Assembly: GCA_016937035.1 (NCBI GenBank)
Contig: JAFGWS010000086.1
Coordinates: forward strand, 1 to 8,792
Length of the DNA stretch: 8,792 nucleotides
Direction of reading: 5' to 3'
DNA from: Pontiellaceae bacterium
GTDB lineage: Bacteria; Verrucomicrobiota; Kiritimatiellia; Kiritimatiellales; Pontiellaceae
The notes beneath the pieces were generated by a model. That model was not told where the DNA came from. It saw nothing but the letters and a program-made list of their open reading frames with translations, and did not search any database. The translations under genes were made by a program, and so were the position numbers. How positions within the stretch are numbered: position 1 is the stretch's first letter; the number at the start of each line of letters is the position of its first letter. This document shows, in pieces, positions 5,179 to 8,792 of this stretch.

Positions 5179-6507
5179 ATGAAAAAGCTTCCGTTCCGTT
5201 TTGTTCTGTTTTCTGCCTGCTCGCTGTTCGCCTGCGCCGATGCGCTCGCCGACAACCCGCTCATGCTCGATACTTTTGCCGCCGACCCGACTGCGCGATT
5301 TTTTGAAGGGAAGATCTATCTCTATCCCTCCCACGATATCATTCCGCCCAACGGCGGGCGCGGCTTCTGCATGGAGGACTACCACGTCTATTCGTCCGAA
5401 AACCTCATGGACTGGACGGACCACGGGGTCATCGTCACGCAGGAAGAGGTGGAATGGGTCAACCCCAACTATGGCATGTGGGCCCCCGATTGCGTCTTCA
5501 AGGACGGGAAATATTACTTTTATTTCCCGGCCAACAGCCGCGGTGCCAACAAGCGCGTCGGCGTGGCCGTGGCGGATAAGCCGTACGGCCCCTTCACGCC
5601 CGAGCCCAACTATATTCCCGACATTCCGCCTTCGATCGATCCCAGCGTGCTCATTGATCCCAAGGATGGCGCGGCCTATATCTTCTATTCCATGAACGCC
5701 ATCTTCGTCGCCAAGCTGAAGGACAACATGCTCGAATTGGAGACGGTCCCGGTAAAGATCGACAACCTTCCGACCGAGGGCCTGGTGGAGGGTCCCTTCG
5801 CCTTTGAGCGTAACGGAAAATACTACCTCACCTTCCCCCACGATGTCGGCGGCGGCGAAGCACTGGAATATGCCATGGCGGACAGCCCGATGGGCCCCTA
5901 CACCATGAAGGGAACCATCATGGGCAAACACGCGGACTGCTGGACCAACCACCACTCGCTCGTGCTGTACAAGGGGCAATGGTACCTGTTCTACCACTAC
6001 AAGGATCTTTCCCCGCGCGATGATACGCGCCGCTCCGCCCGCGCCGAATTCCTGACCTTCAACGACGACGGCACCATCCAGCCGATCGTTCCCACGCTCC
6101 GCGGCGTGGGCATCTGCAACGCCAAGCGCAACATCCAGATCGACCGCTACAGCGCCGTCAGAGAAAGCGGCACCGAAGTCTCCTACCTCAACAGCGACAA
6201 GCCCGGCGAAGGATGGAAGATTGCCCTGACCGGCAAAGGTGCATTTGTCCAGTATGACCGCGTCGACTTTCGCGAAGAAACGCTCAAAACCGTTATTCTC
6301 CGGGCGAACGCTTCGGAAGGAGGATCGATTGAACTTCGCCTCGACAAGACCGATGGACCGCTGCTGGCCAAGATTGAAATCCCGAAAGACACCGATTGGA
6401 AGGAATGCTCCGCCAAGCTTGAAACCGCACCCACCAAACAGCACAATCTCGTTGCCGTTTCGGTCGGCGAAAATCCGGTCGACATCGACTGGGTCCGTTT
6501 TGACTAA
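5179..6507 (+). CDS. Secreted glycoside hydrolase family 43 enzyme with C-terminal CBM6-like domain, 442 aa
   Basis: The start at 5179 is preferred over upstream in-frame ATGs at 5101 and 5173. An AAGGGG ribosome binding site lies about six bases before it, and it gives a clean signal peptide MKKLPFRFVLFSACSLFACA with likely cleavage after ADALA (residue 24). The GH43 five-bladed propeller spans about residues 30-310. The expected catalytic trio is present: Asp36 in FAADPTARF (base), Asp154 in SIDPSVLID (pKa-modulating/orienting) and Glu204 in VEGPFAF (acid). Other family features are MWAPD at 100-104 and TNHHS near 256-260. Residues about 345-442 (VQYDRVDF ... SIELRLDKTDGP ... DIDWVRFD) look like a CBM6 carbohydrate-binding module. 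It probably cleaves arabinofuranosyl or xylosyl linkages in plant or algal polysaccharide, and the sequence is most like arabinoxylan arabinofuranohydrolases. The exact substrate cannot be told. Codons end in C or G very often. The gene is divergent from the repressor operon and has no co-directional partner in the window. Confidence 0.9.
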   Translation: MKKLPFRFVLFSACSLFACADALADNPLMLDTFAADPTARFFEGKIYLYPSHDIIPPNGGRGFCMEDYHVYSSENLMDWTDHGVIVTQEEVEWVNPNYGMWAPDCVFKDGKYYFYFPANSRGANKRVGVAVADKPYGPFTPEPNYIPDIPPSIDPSVLIDPKDGAAYIFYSMNAIFVAKLKDNMLELETVPVKIDNLPTEGLVEGPFAFERNGKYYLTFPHDVGGGEALEYAMADSPMGPYTMKGTIMGKHADCWTNHHSLVLYKGQWYLFYHYKDLSPRDDTRRSARAEFLTFNDDGTIQPIVPTLRGVGICNAKRNIQIDRYSAVRESGTEVSYLNSDKPGEGWKIALTGKGAFVQYDRVDFREETLKTVILRANASEGGSIELRLDKTDGPLLAKIEIPKDTDWKECSAKLETAPTKQHNLVAVSVGENPVDIDWVRFD

Positions 6508-6553
6508 CCCTACAGGATCTGCATAGAAAATTAACTCTTAAAAATTGCAGTAG

Positions 6554-6581
6554 AGAAGCCGCAAATGAACGTTAATGGACG
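6554..6581 (-). repeat. Degenerate intergenic repeat, arm A
   Basis: Read on the minus strand this arm begins CGTCCATTAACGTTCATTTG and continues to CGGCTTCT. It matches arm B (6693-6724, plus strand) at about 18 of the first 25 positions, mostly differing by transitions, before a short insertion. Confidence 0.45.
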
Positions 6582-6692
6582 CACATAAGTAAAAACATTC
6601 AAAAATATCGATTCCCATGCTTGCTTTTTGAATGGCTTTCTTTTCACCATTCAGGGTGAGTTATATATCTTTCTAAACCCATTGAATATTAG

Positions 6693-6724
6693 CGTTTATT
6701 AGCGTCAATTTGTGGTTAACTTCT
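6693..6724 (+). repeat. Degenerate intergenic repeat, arm B
   Basis: This arm begins CGTTTATTAGCGTCAATTTG and continues to GTGGTTAACTTCT. It pairs with arm A in inverted orientation. It looks like a dispersed intergenic repeat remnant; confirmation needs the rest of the genome. Confidence 0.45.
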
Positions 6725-6794
6725 TTTTCTAGGTTAACAGCCTTCATTTCGTCTAAAAATAATCGGATCGAAACTTACCTCACAAAAACAAATA

Positions 6795-6816
6795 GGGAAG
6801 CACCGAAGTGCTTCCC
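6795..6816 (-). terminator. Rho-independent terminator of the GspE/PilB ATPase gene
   Basis: A perfect 9-bp stem, GGGAAGCAC paired with GTGCTTCCC, encloses a 4-nt loop. In the minus-strand transcript the loop is UUCG closed by C-G, the unusually stable tetraloop. It is followed by TATTTGTTTTTG, a T-rich tail. It begins 47 nt after the stop codon at 6864. On the plus strand no T tract follows, so it serves the minus-strand gene. Confidence 0.9.
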
Positions 6817-6863
6817 TGAAAACCGACATTATTAAGGGAGCTGCAAACACCCTATCCTCAGCT

Positions 6864-8582
6864 CTACATCTCCTCAATATCGTCATCTTCCGTGACGCGG
6901 AGAATTTCGTCGATGGTTGTTTTTCCGGCCAGAACTTTATCCCATCCGTCTTCACGCAGTGTTTTCATGCCATGCTGAAGGGCACAGGCTTTGATCACAT
7001 TTGCGGAGGAATGGGCAATAATCAACGGACGCAGGTCATCATTAACCGGCATGATTTCAAAAATACCAGTACGGCCTTTATAGCCGTTACCCCGGCAGGC
7101 ATCACACCCGACGGCTTCATAGATCGGTCCCTCCGTAGCGAGGCGCTCGACCGGGAAGTTATGCTCGCGCAGAAACGCTTCATCGACCTCCACAGGACGA
7201 CGACAGGCGGTACACAAACCGCGCACCAGGCGCTGAGCAACAATCCCTTCCACCGACGAGGCCACAAGGAACGGCTCAATGCCCATATCGAGCAGACGAG
7301 TAATCGTACTGGCGGAGTCGTTGGTATGAATGGTACTGAAGACCAAGTGACCGGTCAGCGCCGCACGAATCGAGATTTCGGCGGTCTCGCGGTCACGAAT
7401 TTCCCCCACCATAATCACGTCCGGGTCCTGACGCAGGAAGGTACGCAGCGTATTGGCAAAGGTCAGCCCAATTTCCGGACGCATCTGCACCTGGTTTACA
7501 CCGGCCATTTCATATTCGATCGGGTCTTCAGCGGACATGATGCGCTTATCGATCGAGTTAATCGTATGCAGCCAGGCATAAAGCGAGGTGGATTTACCGG
7601 AACCCGTCGGCCCGGTCACCAAAAGAATACCGTGCGGCCGCGTGATCATTTTCTTCAGCAGGGAACTGTCGTGATCATTCAGACCAAGGTCCGTCATCGT
7701 AATCAGTCCGCCACCGCGCATCAGAAGACGAAGACTGACACTCTCGCCGTATACGGTCGGCATCGTCGAAACACGAACATCAATCTCTTCTCCGCGGATA
7801 CGCACGCCTATACGGCCATCCTGCGGAAGACGTTTTTCAGCAATGTCCATGTTGGCCATGACCTTAATACGAGAAATCACCGACGACTGAAAGCGCTTGA
7901 GCTGCGGAGGCATAGGGGTTTCGTGCAGAACGCCGTCGACGCGATAACGGATGCGCAGATCCATTTCCATCGGCTCAATGTGAATATCGGTTGCGCGGTC
8001 TTTGTAGGCTTCCCAGATAATCTGGTTCACAAACTTGACGACCGAGGCTTCCTGATCGAGCTCGCTGAGGTCCTGCTTCGAGAGGCTCTCTTCATCATCA
8101 AAATCAATACCTCCGTCCTGCATCATGCGGTCGAGGGTTTCAGCCCCCACCCCGTAAAACTTTTTCGCCGTGGTCGAAACATCCTCTTCCGGACTGAGCA
8201 CCAGCCGAATACGGTATTCCGTCGCCAGACGCAGACCGTCCACCAGCCCCGGAACAAACGGATTGCTGGTGGCAATCCGCAGAGACCCGTCCTTTTCAGA
8301 AAGCGGAACTACGTTGTACTGAAAAATGGCCTTGGTCGGAACCATCGCCAGCACTTCGCGCTCGATCGTGATATCTTTCAACCGCTCATATTCCAGCCCC
8401 ATCACTTCCGCAAGTTTTTGATGAAACTGGTCTTCCTTCAGATCCGGCACCGCCTTCAGTGCAGCCTCGCGGATGGAAATATTGTTTTCCCGTGCGTCAG
8501 TTAATAAAGCGACCAGCTGCTTGGGCTCAAACAAACCGGTCTTCTCGAGTAGGGCATGTATTTTGGTATTGCTTGTTAACAT
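6864..8582 (-). CDS. gspE/pilB: Type IV pilus / type II secretion assembly ATPase (GspE/PilB family), 572 aa
   Basis: This is a hexameric cytoplasmic ATPase that powers pilus or pseudopilus assembly. The N-terminal region (about 10-150) resembles the T2SSE_N/MshEN domain. The catalytic core shows Walker A GPTGSGKST at 324-332, an Asp box at 347-367 (RIMSAEDPIEYE), Walker B around 386-400 (DPDVIMVGEIRDRET) and a His box at 411-424 (GHLVFSTIHTNDSA). Four cysteines (457, 460, 493, 496) in two CxxC pairs form the zinc-binding module typical of GspE and PilB and absent from PilT retraction ATPases. The C-terminus is acidic (EDDDIEEM). The length is normal for the family and no key residue is missing. 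The ATG at 8582 has only a weak TGAG-like RBS. The gene stands alone here, with its own terminator, so the sequence does not separate a pilus from a type II secretion role. Confidence 0.95.
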   Translation of the reverse strand: MLTSNTKIHALLEKTGLFEPKQLVALLTDARENNISIREAALKAVPDLKEDQFHQKLAEVMGLEYERLKDITIEREVLAMVPTKAIFQYNVVPLSEKDGSLRIATSNPFVPGLVDGLRLATEYRIRLVLSPEEDVSTTAKKFYGVGAETLDRMMQDGGIDFDDEESLSKQDLSELDQEASVVKFVNQIIWEAYKDRATDIHIEPMEMDLRIRYRVDGVLHETPMPPQLKRFQSSVISRIKVMANMDIAEKRLPQDGRIGVRIRGEEIDVRVSTMPTVYGESVSLRLLMRGGGLITMTDLGLNDHDSSLLKKMITRPHGILLVTGPTGSGKSTSLYAWLHTINSIDKRIMSAEDPIEYEMAGVNQVQMRPEIGLTFANTLRTFLRQDPDVIMVGEIRDRETAEISIRAALTGHLVFSTIHTNDSASTITRLLDMGIEPFLVASSVEGIVAQRLVRGLCTACRRPVEVDEAFLREHNFPVERLATEGPIYEAVGCDACRGNGYKGRTGIFEIMPVNDDLRPLIIAHSSANVIKACALQHGMKTLREDGWDKVLAGKTTIDEILRVTEDDDIEEM

Positions 8583-8727
8583 AATGCTCAGTGTGCCATT
8601 TCGGTTTAAATAAAATCAACAGTGATTGTCAGGCGATCTGACGGGAAAATCAACGAATCACCCTCCTTTTTTATTGTCTTTGCATCGCGCAGGTGATTAT
8701 TTATGCCGCTCCTGTACGACAGGCCCT
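8583..8727. other. Divergent intergenic region between the ATPase gene and tRNA-Leu
   Basis: This 145-bp AT-rich stretch should hold both promoters. For the ATPase the minus strand has CTGACA followed 17 bp later by TTAAAC, a poor match. For the tRNA the plus strand has TTGTCT (8674-8679) and TATTTA (8698-8703), also poor. A short palindrome, GTCAG-GCGAT-CTGAC, lies at 8628-8642 and overlaps the possible ATPase -35; it could be an operator or chance. Confidence 0.35.
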
Positions 8728-8792
8728 GCCCAGGTGGTGAAATTGGTAGACACAAGGGACTTAAAATCCCTCGGCTTCGGCCATGCGGGTTC
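8728..8792 (+). tRNA. tRNA-Leu (anticodon UAA), 3' end cut by the window
   Basis: The sequence starts GCCCAGGTGG and continues with the D-arm GAAATTGGTAGACAC. The anticodon stem AGGGA/TCCCT holds the loop CTTAAAA, giving anticodon TAA at 8762-8764. A long variable arm with a GGC-TTC-GGCC hairpin follows, as expected for class II leucine tRNA, then the start of the T-arm (CGGGTTC). About 65 of roughly 85 nt are present. The anticodon loop is uninterrupted, so there is no group I intron at the position known from cyanobacterial tRNA-Leu(UAA). Confidence 0.96.

Larger units (their letters stand above)
6508..6794. other. AT-rich intergenic region with repeat-like sequence, no gene seen
   Basis: No supported coding frame or RNA gene is visible. 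The stretch is much more AT-rich than the genes on either side. It contains a degenerate inverted repeat pair (6554-6581 and 6693-6724), an 8-bp direct repeat ATTAGCGT at 6688-6695 and 6698-6705, GGTTAAC at 6714-6720 and again at 6732-6738, and a weak hairpin TGAATGG/CCATTCA (6629-6635 and 6647-6653, 11-nt loop). No convincing T-tailed terminator follows the GH43 stop. Confidence 0.6.

Noticed and set aside
5215..5240. GH43 enzyme as a lipoprotein using the cysteine in SLFAC
   Set aside because: Phe at the -2 position is a poor lipobox residue, and an Ala-Leu-Ala signal peptidase I site follows six residues later. It is not excluded.
5146..6444. Long stop-free frame antisense to the GH43 gene (about 430 codons)
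   Set aside because: The opposite strand has a signal peptide, an RBS and the full GH43 catalytic trio. The antisense translation has no recognisable domain and is a by-product of GC-rich third positions.
6972..8504. Long stop-free frame antisense to the GspE/PilB gene (about 510 codons)
   Set aside because: The minus strand carries every ATPase motif in order. The antisense product is His/Arg/Asn-rich with no family features or RBS.

Overview
The window looks like a chromosomal segment of a Gram-negative-type bacterium. It carries Sec lipoproteins with lipoboxes, a secreted polysaccharide-degrading enzyme, and a type IV pilus / type II secretion assembly ATPase. The moderate GC content, the BlaI plus oversized M56 (BlaR1-like) pair and the GH43 enzyme together suggest the PVC group (Verrucomicrobiota/Kiritimatiellota-like). 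This placement is an inference from gene style, not from a marker gene.

Layout. (1) Positions 1-4970, minus strand: a compact apparent operon read right to left. It runs from a BlaI/MecI-type repressor (4587-4970) to a 1162-aa BlaR1-like membrane metalloprotease (1089-4577), a 121-aa lipoprotein (698-1063) and a second lipoprotein whose 3' end lies outside the window (1-542). (2) Positions 4971-5178: a divergent intergenic region. It holds a sigma70-like promoter for the repressor and two 16-bp dyad boxes placed on its -10 and just upstream of its -35, which are candidate repressor operators. (3) Positions 5179-6507, plus strand: a secreted GH43 glycosidase with a C-terminal CBM6-like domain. 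(4) Positions 6508-6863: AT-rich noncoding DNA with a degenerate inverted repeat pair and a clear intrinsic terminator for the next gene. (5) Positions 6864-8582, minus strand: a GspE/PilB ATPase. (6) Positions 8583-8727: a divergent promoter region, followed by a tRNA-Leu(UAA) cut by the window end.

The most unusual element is the BlaR1-like protein. The membrane-embedded HExxH protease core is intact, but the penicillin-binding sensor domain of classical BlaR1/MecR1 is absent. Its place is taken by a small beta-rich domain, four ungapped 95-residue helical repeats each with a cysteine at the same position, and a Met/Gln heptad-repeat tail. The beta-rich domain resembles the lipoprotein encoded immediately downstream. 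A plausible model, which is inference, is an envelope-sensing circuit. The extracytoplasmic repeat region senses a non-beta-lactam signal, the protease inactivates the BlaI-type repressor, and the operon including the two lipoproteins is induced. Whether the divergent GH43 gene belongs to the same regulon is open.
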